The translations under genes were made by a program, and so were the position numbers. A stretch of 64,000 bases of DNA from Glandiceps talaboti (taxonomy: Eukaryota > Hemichordata > Enteropneusta > Spengelidae): NCBI RefSeq assembly GCF_964340395.1, contig NC_135553.1, forward strand, positions 14,919,001 through 14,983,000, in the 5' to 3' direction. A model generated the notes under the pieces. The model saw only the letters and a list, made by a program, of their open reading frames with translations, was not told the origin of the DNA and did no database searches. Of the stretch, positions 51,801 through 63,944 are shown one piece after another; position 1 is the first letter of the stretch, and each line of letters opens with the position of its first letter.

Positions 51801-54800
51801 TCTGCTAGATTGTTTGAGCAACTTAAAAGTTTACATGGTAGATAAATTGAGCAAATAATCTCGTTAAAATATTTCTCGTAAATTATCCGCTAAATTCTAG
51901 AGAAAACAAGAAAACACATTACAAGCAATAAGAATTGTTGAGTTACTAAAGATGATGGTTGCAATGACGAATTCGAACGCCGCACTAATATAATACTCGT
52001 TTCAGATATGCTGAACCCGCCGTCAATATATTGTTCGATTGCAACGATTATAATGTTTTTTTTCAGTGTTATTAGTATGCCCTATACCCATCGTGGTATT
52101 TACAAAAAAACAACACATTTTGGCATATATTGTGCGGTGATGGAGCCCTGCTTCATTCAGTCCAGGCACCTTTTCTCAGTACGTCACGAAACTGGTCCCT
52201 GGATAGATACGCGTATATAAAGATTGAATATCATCAGACATTACTGAAATACCACCAGGTGAGGTGACCCACACAAGTATGGTTATATACACTTCCTCTT
52301 TCAAATCGTCACACACAAAAAAAAAAACCCGACGACTTGTTAAAATAAAACTCAAGCTTATCCTGTTACCAGTTTCATTAGGTTCGGATCTTACACGATA
52401 TCCGAATGGTGCCAATCTCGTTCTTATTTTTAAGTTACTTACGTGACATGTTGTTATTGTTCATACGATATAAGACGTTACGTATCATATCCAAACCTTG
52501 ATCACGGATCATTTTAAATCCTATCATCGCATATTTGAACTAGAAATCTGATCTGATTACGAACATTTGATATTAAAAACTTGCAGACATTTTGCAAACA
52601 TGGTATCGCTAAACCCTGATTCATTTGTGTAATTCATTAAATTCGTACTCCTTTGACTCCCCGCCCTGTTATGCTCGCGTCAATCATTTTTGGAACAGAT
52701 TTAAAATAACGAACTTTCCCGCCGATGACCTGGACGAGCCCAGTTTTGTGAAAAGACAAGTCAAGTGTTTTGCCGTTAAATATTGACAATTATTGCACCT
52801 ACTTGAATGGTATAGTATGTATGTGTAGTTCCTTTCAATACAATACTATATATTGCTAGGCCAACTCATCAGTGCGTATCATGCCCGAAGGGAATGGGAG
52901 GGGGGGGGGGGGTTATATAGTAGTTAACCTGTAGTAATCATACATTTAAGCACGAAGATTTTTTTCGTTAAAAAAATAGGTTTTTAAAATTACTAATCGT
53001 TCACATGGCTGTAGACACATGTACAAGAGCCGATGAAGTGATAAGAGCGCCACCAAATCTCGGCTATCATTACGTCTAGTTAAATCACATATAACGTTTG
53101 ATTAATATCTACTCTAGCCTTTGAATCTTTGCAAAGCATGTCTTTGTTAACGTATTAAGAGGTATACTTCCGACGCAGAGAGATAAATCACCACAAATAA
53201 CGGTACATCTTTTGTTGAAATAGGGAGGGGGGGGGGTTCAACAAAGAGTCAACTAACAGACATTCAAGTCTATTAGAAATATCTTAAGTTAGATGGGGCA
53301 ATTTACAGGATTGTAGAAATGATTGAGTGGGCCAGTATCTTTAAATTCTCATTTGATAATCCGAAGTCTTAATTCCCTATTCAGTGCCAATTTGTGTTAC
53401 AAGTTTTTAGAGTAGTGAATACAGGGTTCAACGAACTGTACAGTACACCCTTATCCTCAAAAAACGTCATATCCCAAGCAGAAAATACTATCATCTTTCG
53501 TCTCTTTCATGAAGACAAACAAACGTCCAGTAATAGGTCCTTCGGCAAGGAACGATTTGAGACCTGTATTTGAGACAAAAATATCTTCAACACAATAAGA
53601 TGTCGGTGTGACCACAACTGTTGATCTATTGAACTAATCCATCGCATAAGTCCAACTTTCCTCATCAATTGAAGACTGCTGTGGTAACCACTACACACAC
53701 ACACACACACCTTCTGGCAATAATCCTTAGAAAAAACATCCGTACATTAGCTTCTACATGGGCACATTCGTGACTCTGATCTCGGCTTGGTGATATACCT
53801 TGAAACTTACAAATCAAGCTGCTTCATCTTCTCTGGCAAATGATGAAGTAATCCAACAGTCAGGGAGTTTCTTAGCACGGACTAGAACTTAGAAGTATTA
53901 CCAATACATCCCGCGAACCAATCTTGGCTCAAAGCAAAAAATATATGAAACACTTATATATACGCGGTCTTCTTGTAATCCACACACACTTATGTTGGAA
54001 CACTTCTACACAACATTAACATCCAAGAGTCGACTAGAGTCATAGATACACTACACTGCCTGGGCTACAATCTTGTTTTGTTTGAAAATGCAGTTTTCCC
54101 GGTCCCACCTGTATCTAAATGAGTATATTAGCATAACAATGTATAGACCGGAAACATGCCCCCTAGCTTAGTACAAACCTAGACCACTAGAGAAAACATC
54201 TAATAGTGTAGTGTGCAGTGGTCTGAGGTATAAAGCGTAATCTCTTAACCTACTCATGATACAGCCACGTGGTCTCACTGAATTCGAACGACCCAGTGCT
54301 AGAATTACATCCTAGAGATTATTTTAAACATGTTCCGTTTCCCCCAAAGTATAAAACCAACAAATATTTAATAGGAGTGTCACATAAAACATAAAGTGTT
54401 ATTCTTACACGTCTTGTGATTCAGATATTTGCCAGTATGGTGATCAATATAAGACCAAGGTATATATATATAAATCCACTACTACTTGAACTGACAGTAA
54501 TAACATGTATAATGTATCACCCTTTTGAGTAACGCCGGATATGAACTACACTGTACATTGTATTTCAAATGACAGAATCCCCTATGTGGCAGTGTAAGGC
54601 GAAACTCTTCACGGTACTAAGGTAACTGGACAAAAAATAACTCTGGATTAAACCAGAAGTTGAACGATTTCTTCAAAACTAGAAGTTAACCTATAGATGT
54701 GTAAAAAAAAACTCGACTCCAAACTTTTCACCCTCGAAATGACAGTTCTTTTTTTTTCCTGTTACAGATTTCCAAATGAAGTGTCAAGCTCGTATGGTTG

Positions 54801-56697
54801 AAAATCAAGACACTCACACTTTTGGACTAGATATTCTCTGTTACCATCATGATAAGAAGTTATCGGAAATTGAAAACTACTATCATTGGGTCGGGGGATC
54901 AGCAATCGCAAAGTCAATAAAACAAGGTAAGTTGAAAGGACAGATGTCTCCGTTACATCAGATACACAACAGGATTAACCTTCACATGATACACGCGCAC
55001 TGAAAAAATCCGGAATCTTTACCGAGTTCAAAACTGTTAACTTATCAAATTAATACTCTCTTTTTAGGCGTCAGAAATGTTCCACTTAAATTCTGAGCCT
55101 ACAATGTTGATGTTTCATTCATGAATAATGAATATCTATTTCAATTCTCCATTATAGGTGACATAGCAGTGAGACTAGTTTCAGAATGTTTTGAGGCAGA
55201 CACCAATGCAGGAGAAGATCCGTCCTTAGAACAGCTGGAGAAAGACTTCAAAGGGTTGGAGTTTGAGAAACAATTTGCCTGTAAATTCAAAAACAGACCT
55301 GTAGACAAGGGAGTGTTTGGTAAAGTGTTTGTGGAAAGAATTCTACCTGATGGTCATAGAGAAGACATCTTTAAGTTTAATCTTATCAAGGTGAGATAGT
55401 TTATCTAATTAAGTTTTCTATAAACATCTACAATATTAATATACTAAGTATAACATAGTCACTTTGGAACGGTGTTAATTCGTTCTCGAGTGTTGTTACC
55501 CGTCTACTACGAACCTAGTAAATGGGTCCCCAGTAGACAAATTGATATGTCGCACTCGTTTCTAATTAACCGTATTTCACTGTCCAATTTTTCTTAGACC
55601 CATGATTTTCCAATAGCTAGGGAATTGAAAGATCTAAGATTTTTTAAAATTTTAAAAATCCACTATGACAGTTATATATGTATTACGTTCTTGTCTTTTG
55701 CAATAGAAAACAAAAGTGTGATATCAACGCCATTCGTGTGACAATGTACTGACAATTTTTTTTTTTTACACTTTTTTTTTCAAAAGAGTGGTAACGAAAA
55801 CAGAATTTCAACAGGATTTAATCCATGGACATTGCATGCTTTTAAAGAACTTGCAGGTGAGTTTTAAAAGCTGTGTCTCTAGCCTGGGTGTGTTTATGAG
55901 GTCCTAAGTGAACCATTTCCAACAACAACTCAAGTGCGAAGGGGGGGGGGGGGAGGGCTTGAAAATTATGGATGGAAGAGGAGGGTGGAGCTTGAAATGT
56001 TTTGTTCGTGATTTGTAATTTTTGAGTCAAGTTAACCTCAGGAACTAGTCGTTTACCTTGTATGTTGGCAAATTCGACTTTGTCGTATCATTGTACACTC
56101 CATTTCCTCCTACTTAATCACGAGGCAGGTGATCACCAAGGGAATGCATAATTTGTGTCTTCTCGCTCTTTGTACGTGGTAAAGGGTTAAAGGGAGGACA
56201 AGCGTCCAATTCTGTTCATTCTGAATGGAAAGAGCTACCATTAGACTGCATCAATAATGTCACGTGGTATTTCCTTCTCTTTGATTAGATATACGCAATA
56301 TTAGCACTGATGACAATTGGAAAATGTTGGCTAGAAAACTTGGCTTCACTCGACATGAGATTGACCAGAAACTCAACACCAGCGTGGATCCTTTCTGTCA
56401 AATCTTGTCGCTCTTCATGCAACGTGGAGGAACACAGGGCGAAATTCTACAAGCAATGCGTGATGTGAAGGCCAAAACAACATCCATGGAATGTTCCCAA
56501 AGCAGGGAACCAGAGCAAGGGAAATCAAGATGGCGATCTCTATTTAGCTTTGGAAGTTCACCAACGAATTCGAATTCGCAAAGTAAAGGTACGCACGAGT
56601 CTATTTAGAAATAGCATATGGCCAATGAATGGTACAATGTACAGAGTAAACATGACAAAAAATGCATTTTATACATCGTAATCCAAAATATATTATG

Positions 56698-56748
<51 letters not shown>

Positions 56749-57691
56749 GGAACCTGGATGGTCTCAACTCCTTAACTCAAAGGCTTTCCAAAAGATTCAA
56801 ATGTATTTTGTTCCTCCCCTTCAATTGTGATTTTTGTTAGCACGATTGAACTGTATGATTGTGTTCGTATGTTATGGTGTCTAAATTTTTTACTTTTTTC
56901 CCCTATCTACAGTTGTTACCAGTCCTGATGAATATGACATAAGACCACTGGCTAGAAAAAGAACGTTTTCTTCAAGCGAAGAAGATGAAAACACAACCAA
57001 GCGAAACTGTAGCAGTCACATTGAAACCAGACTAGGAAGGGAAACAGCAAATCTATCACCGTCGCCGTCCACCATATCTCCGACAACCAGGCCGTTTGAA
57101 AGTCAGATACCAATACCTGAGCGTACACCCGAATTCTCTCGAACCGTAGAATTCTTTGGTGGGAATGGTCCATACACAGTCGTACATCGAGATTCAACAC
57201 CGTCCCCTCCACCTCGGCCTTCAAAGAATTCGGTTTGCTACAGTCCAATTCCATTGTCACCAGAATGTTTTGAAGATGACGTATCAAGCATGTCACCAAC
57301 ACAGACATGTATGCAGCCGTCCATTCAACTTTCTCCGCCCCCTCTTGGTCGCAATAGGGCACGTAGGGATCTCGTGCTATCAGACGACAACGAGGAACTG
57401 AGTGAAAAGAGTTTGTTTGACATTGCAGGACTTCTAATGCACAATTGGAGAACTCTTGGCCATGCATTATCCATAGAGGAAACCGAGTTGTGTTCTATTG
57501 AACATTCTCATCGTGGTAATGTCCGTGAACAGGCATTTCAGATGTTACATATGTGGAAAGTTCAAAGTCCTGAAGAGTGTACCAAAGGTAGACTGTATAG
57601 ATCACTGTGTGAAGTGGGACTAAATCACATTGCTTTTAAATTCAGTGGAGCAAAACGACGTCCATTAGCTGACCTCAGCATTAACAATTAG
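48792..57691 (+). CDS. Gene 2: UPA-Death-Death paralogue of gene 1, lacking ZU5
   Basis: Exons: 48792-48828 (proposed), 54768-54926, 55158-55390, 55787-55856, 56289-56588, 56913-57691. All introns are GT-AG and phases join without a frame break, giving 525 residues. Order: short leader MNLGNIFRQYFQ, UPA (about 13-143), Death domain 1 (about 155-235), serine/proline linker with EFFGGNGPYTVV (346-357), Death domain 2 (about 429-512). Exons 2-6 correspond one to one with gene 1 from the middle of UPA onward. The first exon rests only on an ATG, a good donor (CAAG|GTAGGT) and matching phase 1; the 5.9-kb intron is unsupported otherwise. No ZU5-like exon was found between the genes. By analogy with PIDD and UNC5 tails, a cytosolic death-domain adaptor is inferred, perhaps pairing with or competing against gene 1's product. 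Confidence 0.75.
48840..54760 (+). other. Gene 2 intron 1 (proposed); no other gene
   Basis: This 5.9-kb stretch has no recognisable exon. It contains poly-G runs at 52898 and 53224, a (CA)n at 53692-53711 and short CA/TA tracts. Small ORFs at 52008, 52176 and 53507 look random. Frame 50197-50481 (-) is noted separately. Confidence 0.4.
50197..50481 (-). CDS. Doubtful minus-strand ORF or exon
   Basis: Unrecognised 94 codons. The sequence RKKRFYYKFLEESGQTDYDV and EFEPSEYDAYPALGQTFHP has balanced, protein-like composition, and on the minus strand TTAATTTTTAG just before it could be a splice acceptor. The C-terminal part, past a poly-A run, looks random. No partner exon, domain or paralogue was found. 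Confidence 0.15.
   Translation of the reverse strand: MVLIFSRKKRFYYKFLEESGQTDYDVLEFEPSEYDAYPALGQTFHPIVHVTHVSRSMTSLIKSNGSSNCKLQKKKTSTNKLESDGRCCVPNYCR
54768..54926 (+). CDS. Gene 2 exon 2: UPA domain, first half
   Basis: It follows a poly-T tract and GTTACAG; donor CAAG|GTAAGT. Encodes FQMKCQARMVENQDTHTFGLDILCYHHDKKL..YYHWVGG, closely similar in protein to gene 1 but with many silent and replacement changes, unlike the next exon. Confidence 0.85.
55158..55390 (+). CDS. Gene 2 exon 3: UPA domain, second half
   Basis: 233 bases, the same length as gene 1 exon 2. Acceptor CCATTATAG, donor ATCAAG|GTGAGA. 170 consecutive bases are identical to gene 1. Confidence 0.9.
55787..55856 (+). CDS. Gene 2 exon 4: UPA-Death junction
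   Basis: A 70-base exon between TTTTCAAAAG and GCAG|GTGAGT, encoding SGNENRISTGFNPWTLHAFKELA; one codon shorter than its gene 1 equivalent. Confidence 0.85.
55941..55953. repeat. Poly-G tract in gene 2 intron 4
   Basis: A run of 13 G, followed by a GGA-rich stretch, non-coding. Confidence 0.9.
56289..56588 (+). CDS. Gene 2 exon 5: Death domain 1 and basic tail
   Basis: Acceptor TTGATTAG, donor AAAG|GTACGC. NWKMLARKLGFTRHEIDQKL and ILSLFMQRGGTQGEILQAM match the Death fold. It is 78 bases longer than gene 1 exon 4, adding a basic, serine-rich tail with KSRWRSLFSFGSSP. Reading through the donor meets TAG at 56606, so an alternative short isoform ending there is possible. Confidence 0.85.
56701..56748. 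repeat. (CTGT)n microsatellite in gene 2 intron 5
   Basis: Twelve CTGT units, intronic. Confidence 0.95.
56913..57691 (+). CDS. Gene 2 exon 6: linker and Death domain 2
   Basis: Acceptor CTATCTACAG. Linker of about 160 residues with RKRTFSSSEEDE, EFFGGNGPYTVV and several SPSP/PPP motifs; then LFDIAGLLMHNWRTLGHALSIEETELCSIE and the rest of Death domain 2. Stop TAG at 57689. Bases 57488-57633 are identical to gene 1. Confidence 0.9.
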
Positions 57692-57842
57692 TGAGGAGCA
57701 CTGTGAGAGTATACTATAGTTGTGTATTATATAGATGTCTTATACGTGTTTAAAACACATGAACATAACATACTCAGAAAGATATTTTATCCAGACATGA
57801 TACATGTAAAACTATAAAATATATTTGGTTTGGACCTAAAGA

Positions 57843-57848
57843 AATAAA
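57843..57848 (+). terminator. Candidate poly(A) signal of gene 2
   Basis: AATAAA lies about 150 bases after the gene 2 stop, in an AT-rich flank. The position is typical of a short 3' UTR. Confidence 0.55.
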
Positions 57849-58456
57849 ATGCTGTGCATTTGATGCTGGAACATTGATTCCATAGTAACATTAGTAAATC
57901 CAGTATATGATATTATAAAAATGATAACCACGATTCCCAATCCATCCCAGTCAACAATAGTTGTTAATTTATATTTGTATATAGAGTTCTTTATTCGTTG
58001 AAGAAATCTATTTTTTAGAATTATACAATTTGTATGTAAAGATAATGGTGTAAAGATGTAAATCGAAAATGGTTGTAGTATATTACGATCTTGTGTATAT
58101 TCAAAAATATACATGAATTGGAAATGATTGTATATTCGTTTATCAGTCACGTGATGCTGACTCACCTGTGGGCCACCGTACCCGTGGGCCACCGTACCTG
58201 TTTGAGTTTGTCTTTATATTATATTATATTATATTATAATGTGTGTGTTATTTCTTCTTCTCCTGCTTCTTTTGCTCTTTAACCATGTCATAAAATATGA
58301 GAATGGAATATTTATTTCAAGGTATTTATTTGATTTGTTTTGCAATGGAAAGTAATGTTTTTGGTGTGGATTATTCCTTTTCATTGATGTTAGAGGAGAT
58401 ACTCAGATGGTAATAGGGTACACAACAAATGTTTTTTATTGCTATTCAGGTTATAT

Positions 58457-58834
58457 TTAGAATGCGCATCGGGGATAAATTTTCATGAAAATCAAAGTTC
58501 TTCAATTCTTTACAAACTTTGCCACATCAAGCGGCTTGGTCCTTGTCCTTTTGAAAAAACAAAAGAAAAATTGAAGGTTCGCCATCTTGTTTTCAAGGAA
58601 ATCGTCGATTTTATCCCCCCCCCCCCCCCATAAAGTTAACACAGTATATTCGGCGGCCATATTGGATTTGAAAATGACTAAATTTTGATATCACTTTGAC
58701 CTTTATTTCAAAACTTTGTACGGTGATCCCACATTTTAAAAATTGATTTTAACTGACAATAGGTTTGGGTTTTCATGAAAAAAAGCAACAGCTAAAGTTT
58801 AAAGAGTTTATTTCCGAGGTGCATTCTACGTTAG
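58457..58834. mobile_element. Family A miniature transposon, copy 3
   Basis: Matches copies 1 and 2 (GGGATAAATTTTC, TTTACAAACTTTGCCACATC, CTTGTCCTTTTGA, GGCGGCCATATTGGAT) with inverted ends AGAATGCGC / GTGCATTCT. It is disrupted by a poly-C run at 58615. Same orientation as the other copies. Confidence 0.65.
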
Positions 58835-58894
58835 CGATATTTCCAAGCTGATGTAATGTTTCAGATTTGTTTGTATATTTAGCGTGTGATACTA

Positions 58895-59125
58895 AGAAAA
58901 ACATTTTTTTCGACAAGTTTTGATAAGCAAAGTGGTTGCCATGGTTACTATATGCTCAAAACTGCCTAGCAAATTAACATTATTTCGACAAGTTTTTTGA
59001 TACCTAATGAGGTTACCATGGTTATTGTATACTCAAAAACTGCCTAGAAAATTAACATTATTTCGAAAGTTCTTTTGATAACTAATGACTTTACCATGGT
59101 TACTGTATGCTCAAAAACTGCCAAA
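58895..59125. repeat. Three-copy 75-80 bp tandem repeat
   Basis: Units contain TTTCGACAAGTTTTxTGATA, GGTTxCCATGGTTACTxTATG and CTCAAAACTGCCTAG, AAATTAACATTA. It lies directly after the family A element. Confidence 0.85.
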
Positions 59126-59129
59126 TTTT

Positions 59130-59715
59130 GGGAGCAGAAGCGTGATGAATTTATTAGATAGTTTATACCAATATTGACGTGACAATTGAATTAAATTATA
59201 CTATTTAATCATGATTACAATTTCAGTGGCTTTGCGTCCATTCCTGCCTTCCTAATTATATTTCTAAGTCAAAGATTTACTCTAGATTTCTGTAATATAT
59301 AATAATATATTTGTTGTTGTTGATATTGGATATTTCTATTTACCAGACAGCTCATGTTCTGATTTGGGTGTTTATGGAGTGAAGTATTGTTTTATATAAA
59401 TAAAAAATAACTTAGACATCAATTTCAAGTGTATGAACTTGTTGTATTATATTTATGATAATGATCAGTGTGTGAACTTAAGGGAAAATGACTACTGGTC
59501 ATAAGGACCGACATGTAGCAAATGCTGCTGGTCCTTAAGGAAAACTGCTGGTCCATACTCAATGCAGTTCATGTTCACGACCTTTATGTACACCCCCGCT
59601 CCCCCCCCCCCCATTTACAGATTAAATGATTTTGAACTTTAATATGATACAACATATCTTTAGATATAAAAGTAAAAGAGAGTACAACGAATTGTTCACT
59701 ATCCACTATTATTTC
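59130..59715. other. No gene recognised
   Basis: The sequence GGTCATAAGGACCGACATG (59497) and a similar GGTCATAAGGACCGATGTCGG (61189) form a small dispersed pair. A poly-C run lies at 59600-59611. Confidence 0.4.
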
Positions 59716-59718
59716 ATA

Positions 59719-59810
59719 AAATTTCCACTCACAGACTGAGTCAAAAAATAACTTGGATGTAAATTTTGGATTCACAACCAAGTAATTTTTGACTCTGTGA
59801 GTAGAGATTT
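59719..59810. mobile_element. Family B foldback element, copy 2
   Basis: AAATTTCCACTCACAGACTG..TCAAAAAATAACTT is mirrored by AAGTAATTTTTGACTCTGTG..AGTAGAGATTT. The right flank (AACTATGAACCCAGAGACTATGAATATTCATTCTCxCATA) matches the right flank of the copy at 21.5 kb. Confidence 0.55.
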
Positions 59811-59814
59811 CCAT

Positions 59815-61265
59815 TTGTAACTATGAACCCAGAGACTATGAATATTCATTCTCGCATAATCTGTTCCTATAAACTATAGTGGTCTGAGACTGAATGCATT
59901 CATTCCACCATAGAAATACATATCCATAGATTGTAGATAATGTGGTGGATGAATCAATAAATCTACATTATCTGCAATCTCTAAGAGATCACAGTCCTCT
60001 CCTTCCTCTCTGTACGATTCACTAAATTCTGAATCACATAATCCAAAGTCTGATTCATCGTCTGTGGCAACAGCTGATGTACCTTTCCAACTCTAGGGAA
60101 CGTAGACCCACAAATTCATCATAGCAGAAAGTTTTGTCGCATAACTATCCCTCTTGAAAACTGTGTATTTGCTATTATTTCAATTTCCATCCACACAGTG
60201 ACACGGAGCGGTTTCGTCTTCCTTCAGTCTTTACAAATATGTAATGAAGCCCCCCCCCCCCAAATAATGCCCTACCCGTATACCCTACCGTGGTGTATTG
60301 AGTATCGTCTCTGACTGTTTGTGTAAGAAATCTGACCATGATGAAGAGAACTATGGCTAAACATGTCTTACAGTGCGAGTTTTTTTTGACGTAGGAACGT
60401 GATATGGTAACTGTACTGTAATGTGTCATCCACTATGTACCCGTGTTTGGCATGATGCAGTAATTTTCCAGATACAACAATGGCAACAAAAATGCAACAT
60501 TTCTAAATCTATACGTTGATTACAACATGACAGGACGTACATTATCGCATCAAATTGAAAGAAATTAGACTACGCATTTTTCTTTTACGAAGTGTACCTG
60601 ACTTCTTTATTAGTTAAAACGCCATTTTCTGAGTAGTTTATATGTTTTCCGTCAGTTTGTTTTGATCATGGCCACAGACATGGGGAACTCCGGTAAATTG
60701 ATCGGGAAACCCGCTAACAATTACCGGCTTTAATACCAGCCTTTAAAAAAACTCTGTTTCGTCTTCTTCTTCGTAAGCTCATTGCCGCCTTCTAAATATC
60801 GCCACATACTTTATAAATGCAACGTGGAACTGTCTCAAACACGTTAAAAGTTTCATATACTTCGAACAGTAAACTTTACGACGCATGTACTGAATGCGTA
60901 AAATGAGTCTGCATGTCTAAGACGTTCTGATTAGACAAGACAAAAATAATTCGAGAATTCAGCCAATCATGTGTTTGCTAACATAATTTCATAAAGTAAA
61001 TGCTGCATGCTACGTCATATGTAGACATGATATCAACATTGGCAACAACACGTAGCGAGCTAGCTCTGTGTCGCTTGACTTGAACGAGATGTCGAGAGTA
61101 AAATAGGTAATACAACATCAGATTCATGTAGGTGAAATTGGATATATCTTTGATTAAATGTTATTATTTACTCCAAATTTCAATCGGTCATAAGGACCGA
61201 TGTCGGTCCGAACGGAAATCTGTTGGTCTCGGGCCGAAGGACCGGCGTTAATTTCGCACGCTGAT
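59815..61265. other. No gene recognised
   Basis: A palindromic-looking pair GATTGTAGATAATGTGG / ACATTATCTGCAATCTC lies at 59929-59981. No ORF of note. Confidence 0.4.
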
Positions 61266-61267
61266 AA

Positions 61268-61595
61268 TGATGGTGTTTGTTTTTATATAGCGCTTTCCCA
61301 TTCTGTGTTCAAAGCACTTTACAAGTATTACCCCTGACATGGATCTATAGCGGCACAACGGCCCTTTACTTCCTCAACTCCCTGGGGAGCATACAATCCA
61401 TTGCAGCCTTCTATAAGCATACAGGGTTAAAACATTGTAACCTCTATCCTACCAGGTCCCCAATTATACAGAGGCAAAGTTGTGGTTCAAATCTTTCCCA
61501 AGGACTTTAGCCACTCAGAAACAGCATCGATGGGGCTTGAACCTGCAACCTGCAGATTCCAAGCCACCACTCTAACCATTCGCCCATCATGACTC
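61268..61595 (-). mobile_element. tRNA-derived SINE, second copy (reverse)
   Basis: Reverse-complement match to 13233-13590: the L2-like tail TATATAGCGCTTTCCCA at the left, then CTTTAGCCACTCAGAAACAG, and the B-box complement GGGGCTTGAACC near 61532 at the right. The B box has decayed from TTCGA to TTCAA, so this copy is probably transcriptionally dead. Confidence 0.8.
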
Positions 61596-61599
61596 CTCG

Positions 61600-62405
61600 G
61601 TTACCGTATGTCATGACACATACCTAGTTCGTTGTCACATGACGTTCAATCCCTGATCCCCAAGGTTATGGAGTGATCAATTATTATGGCTGGGGTGGGC
61701 TTGCAAAATCATAGTATTTAGTTCACCGCTAAACCATCTGATCTTCCCCTTTATCTCTATTGACAACATCCTGATCGAACCCCCCCCCCCCCCCACCTCT
61801 TTAATCTCAGTAAATATGAGCAAAGAGAAGGAATGGTTTGTTTTATCTGATTGTCCTTTGCTTTCTCTTTCGTGTATCTGGTTTGTGACGGCCTTCTCCT
61901 TTGAAGATTTCAATCAGATGGACCCCAATTGTGTACACATATACTTACGTGTTTATACTTATGTTTTATTTCTAACCGATGCGATCGACCCATAGAAATA
62001 AGCTCGGTCGCCCTAAGAAAGCGTAATCAGCTGACCTGATTGGTCAGTAGGCATACTAGTCAGGAAAACCGAATAGCTGATTCGATGAGGTACTTTTTGG
62101 GGCGACTAAAAGTACCGCTAATCTTATAATACATAATGCAATACATACGAATAATGAATAAACCTGTCAAAATCCTTATGGATATTGGATATTCTGTTTT
62201 TAAGGCAAAATGAACAGAATTATGGTTTTATGTAAGTGTATTTTCAATTGAGATAAAAATTCTGTCTCAAATTGGCCCATGTGTTACGAACATATGATAT
62301 AAAATAAAAGTGACTTTAAAATTGTGTCTCTAACATATATGCGTGTTCACCTTCAAGTTAATTGCGAGAATTCAATTGGGTTACACTGGTTTTGAATATT
62401 TGAAT
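61600..62405. other. No gene recognised
   Basis: Poly-C run at 61778-61794. No coding features. Confidence 0.4.
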
Positions 62406-62406
62406 G

Positions 62407-62408
<2 letters not shown>

Positions 62409-62473
<65 letters not shown>

Positions 62474-62488
62474 GATGTGTGTGATATA

Positions 62489-62544
<56 letters not shown>
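62409..62544. repeat. Two (GT)n tracts
   Basis: Two GT runs of about 60 and 54 bases separated by AAAGATGTGTGTGATATATG. The CV/TH-repeat ORFs across them are artefacts. Confidence 0.95.
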
Positions 62545-62546
<2 letters not shown>

Positions 62547-62549
62547 ACA

Positions 62550-63255
62550 TGAGCTGAGCCAGTTTTTATACGGTTACATAATAAATTGGACCATGAGTGC
62601 TGGAGAAATAACCATGCAGTCGACACGTAATCTTTCATGAGAAATGTGCCATTAAATGGAGATTGTGAAACTTTTTGCATGTTTTTTTTTTATTTGGTGT
62701 GTAGGTGTCACTGTAAGTTAACTATACCACAGAGCATTGACTATCTGACTTGAAAATGCTGTTAACCAGAACAACCTGTATGTCGAATCAGATTGACAAG
62801 TCTCCGGGCTAGTCAAACTAACATGGGACATTTAGAAGCAAGCTTTCGCTCACGATTTCAACTTGTTACTATACTATCTACAAGTAAAATGGATGACTAC
62901 TTATATGGTACAATGTCTGTTTATACGAAATTGAACTAATTTGAAAAAAAATGTTACAACTACAGCTAGAAACTGACTACAAACCTTGCAAATGTATGCA
63001 TGTGATATGTCACTCACCACTCAAGATGTTTTAGAAATTCACACTTTGAAACTCTCAGAAACAAACAGATGCACACATTTTGTGTGGTTTCTATAAGAGG
63101 TGCAAAATGAATCTTTGAGAACAACTAGAAATAACACAATTTAATTACAACTTACACAAGTCACATGCTGATATTTGTGTATTGTTGAGAATATAAATAC
63201 TTTAAGACAAATGAAAGGTGTTCAAAGTTTTGTGTGTTTCTTTCACACATCAATT
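62550..63255. other. No gene recognised
   Basis: AT-rich, no ORF of note. Confidence 0.4.
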
Positions 63256-63258
63256 CTC

Positions 63259-63492
63259 TCAAACTGAGTTTTTCTTCTCAATATCCAAACTCTTGTTAAG
63301 TTTGTACACCAAGTTGTGGACCTCATGCTGATGAAGTAGAGAGTGACAGCTGACAATCTTCATCTCACTTTCATCCAACAAAATACAGATGTCAATGATT
63401 TTGACTTTGATCCATTCATCTATGCATTCACTATCAACTTCAAATGTGTTATTTCTCTGTATCCAGGTTGATTTTACTATTATTCTAAATCC
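63259..63492 (-). pseudogene. Conserved 75-codon coding-like block C, copy 2
   Basis: Minus-strand frame open for 77 codons and ending TGA right after EKKNSV. It matches copy 1 at 30845-31087 in frame, with changes such as IA to SE and R to W and at least one silent change. No upstream ATG. The protein family is not recognised. A last exon, a processed fragment or the end of a transposon ORF are all possible. Confidence 0.35.
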
Positions 63493-63705
63493 CCCCTCAA
63501 TTCACACATCTTGAATAGTTTTATTTACCAATGTGTCAAAGTTCTGAAAAGATTCACTCAAAGGGGCAGTCCCTCACTGTTTTAGGGCCTTCCTTTCTCA
63601 TTGTTTATGAACAAATAATTCAAAGGCCATCAACACTTTCTTCAAAGTAAAACAGAAGACATTTACATGTCAATGAACTAAGTTAGTTCAAGCAAGTTAA
63701 TAATG
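63493..63705. repeat. Non-coding flank of duplicated block C, copy 2
   Basis: Matches 31088-31300 with several indels (CAGTCCCTCACTGTTT, CAAATAATTCAAAGGCCATC, CATGTCAATGAACTAAGTTA). Confidence 0.65.
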
Positions 63706-63944
63706 CCTTGAAATGTCAAGGAGTACGGATAAACTTGGAGTTCATTCTCAGATCACTGAAAGAATTAGTGGTCTGAGGTTTATTTCATGAATATATATAG
63801 TACTTAATGTTAAATGAGGATGTAAAAAGCGAAAGAGCGATATTGATTTTAGTGACAGTGTGAAGAGTGAAATCAATGTTTGTCGTTAGGAAAGAGAGCT
63901 ATAAAAGCGACTGGTCCTTGTAAACTGTTGATTGTAATAATAAA

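Noticed and set aside
56952-57467. 171-codon minus-strand ORF opposite gene 2 exon 6
   Set aside because: Antisense shadow of the linker and Death domain 2. It is not similar to the shadow in gene 1, as would be expected of a real gene.
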